A stretch of DNA of 64,000 bases from Motacilla alba alba (Eukaryota > Chordata > Aves > Passeriformes > Motacillidae): the NCBI RefSeq assembly GCF_015832195.1, contig NC_052046.1:42108473-42172472 (forward strand), read 5' to 3'. The position numbers were made by a program, and so were the translations under genes. A model generated the notes under the pieces. It did not search any database. It was not told the DNA's origin and worked only from the letters and a program-made list of their open reading frames with translations. Within the stretch, counting starts at the first letter, position 1. Each line of letters starts with the position of its first letter. Of this stretch, positions 62,501-64,000 are shown piece after piece.

Positions 62501-64000
62501 CCAACACAGGCTGGTGGGCTGACTCACAGGACAAAAAAATCCTAGAAATATGCCTCTGGTTTTACAGCAATGGGAGCTCTAATTTTCAACTCCCTAAAAA
62601 GCTACTTATTTTCAAGAAACCTGTAGAAATTTTATATATTGGATTTGCCCATGGCTGAAATAATTTGAGATAGACAGCTAGATGAAGCTTCATCTGCCTA
62701 AGGAATCAGGACATCTGCCACTTAAGTGTACCTTAGGTGTCTCTTTTAGTGGGCTGAATTTCTCTGAAAAGATTAAGAAATTGCAATAGGGAAGAAAGGG
62801 TGGCTGGATTTCTATTTCTTAACACAAGCTTCTGTCAGTGTGGAAACTGCTTGATATCTATGCACTTAAAAAAATTTCCTCCTTTAAAGGAGTAATAATT
62901 GCTTGGTCCTGTGAGGAACAGTGAAAAAAGTGTGCTGACCCTAATTTGGAAATGCAGTATGTAAAGCTGCCAGGTTTTGTGAGAACTTTGACAGCTTCGC
63001 ACCAAAACCCAGTATGTTAGCAGCTGCTGGGCTCATGTGGTTATTCAGTATACCTGCTAGTTCAAATCACCACTCTGGCTTTGCAAGACTGCATCAGGAA
63101 AACATTTTTCTTTCTGTATATCTGAACCTGTTTCTCCAATTCTGAGAGATAAAAGGAGCCAGCTAAATGTCTGTATTACTTTGGTGGCCTCCAGATGAGT
63201 AGAAGACCTTAAGTGCTGAGTCACAAACATGTGAGTGCTACAATGATAAAAAACATTTGGCTTGTGCAGGTCTTCTTCCACCATCACTCCTGAAAGTAAC
63301 TGGGAAACATCTCTTGAGCTGCTGAGCATGACTCTGAGCAGTCAGTGCTTGTTTGGGATTATATATACCATTCCCTGGGCTTCTTTCCCCCTCTCCAAGC
63401 TCCTTTCTCTGGGTATCATTTCTTTTGAAATGATTGAAAAGTGCTGCTTTTCCCACTTAATAATAAATATTTCTGTTCTTGGGAGGTCTGGGCAGATTTC
63501 TCTCCAACTGAGTTTCTCAGCTAGCTCATTGAAGAATTGTTTTCTTCTCACTCTCTTCCTTATGGCCCTGAGAAGGGAATTTTCTAGTGTGACATAAAAT
63601 CTAAAGCAAGTAGTCATTTCATACTTTTATATTTTGTCATGACTAAAAGTAGGTTTGATCTCTGCTTAGTAGAGCACATTTGCATACACTGCAAGTGCAC
63701 AAAGAGAAAAATAGAAGGAGAAAGCTTTCCAATTAAGCTGCAGTCCTCTCTTTTTACAGGTGGCTAAAAATGACCAAGTTACATTAGGAATAACCTGAAT
63801 AATGCACAAGTCTAATTTTATAATTCTATTAATTTTATTACTGAATAAAAGTGACATTATTTCCTCAGCTTTGAAAGGTTTTCCATAACTACATACTCTG
63901 CCTCTTTGGTAACTATTAATAATTTGAAGAACAAGGTTGTAATGAGGATGTAATGGTGTCTTTTCAGTGGAAATGTCATTTAAGTAATCTTCTAAGCAGT
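59526..64000. other. Intergenic to the window end, nothing recognised
   Basis: AT-rich DNA without a supportable exon or known repeat. A segment at 61,795-62,330 has composition unlike its surroundings and a reverse-strand AATAAA, and may be an unrecognised LTR-type repeat. Confidence 0.5.

Overview
This is vertebrate, almost certainly avian, nuclear DNA. It is AT-rich with two CpG islands, has split genes with consensus splice sites, and carries many CR1 LINE copies. Two short interspersed elements with a tRNA-Ile-like head and a CR1-like tail match the family known as TguSINE1, which is known from passerine birds, so a songbird-type genome is the best guess. In chicken the neighbourhood of the one gene found (GNE, human 9p13) lies on chromosome Z, so this window is probably Z-linked (inference).

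Layout. Positions 1 to about 15,270 hold the 5' part of GNE on the minus strand. GNE encodes the bifunctional UDP-GlcNAc 2-epimerase/ManNAc kinase that starts sialic acid synthesis. Three coding pieces are visible: a first coding exon in a CpG island (14,894-14,944), the exon with the internal ATG of the shorter isoform (2,488-2,696), and the start of the next exon (1-144), which is cut by the window edge. Intron 1 (12.2 kb) holds a second CpG island (about 6,240-6,770), probably an alternative promoter for the short isoform, with a CR1 copy on each side.

From 15.3 kb to 64 kb I see no host gene. This interval looks like the intergenic region upstream of GNE and is shaped by retroelements: a 603-bp solo LTR with a perfect 5-bp target duplication (17,578-18,180); a CR1 inserted in an older CR1 (21,639-24,071); a degenerate but complete-layout endogenous retrovirus (38,231 to about 44,953); an antisense CR1 followed by a sense CR1 (45,838-48,350); a TguSINE1-like copy next to a minus-strand LTR (48,891-49,637); two abutting CR1 fragments (52,510-53,830); a second TguSINE1-like copy (59,397-59,525); and simple repeats, the largest being an (AAAAG)n/(AAAG)n tract at 58,360-58,512.

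The endogenous retrovirus has class II (betaretrovirus-like) Gag with two zinc knuckles, a dUTPase remnant before protease, and a DD35E integrase, but an Env transmembrane region of the alpha/gamma-retroviral type. Every frame is broken by stops or shifts and several active-site residues are changed, so it is a fossil. I found no sign of an undescribed system such as a CRISPR array or novel cluster. The most useful observations are the two GNE promoters, the mosaic provirus, and the lineage-informative SINEs.
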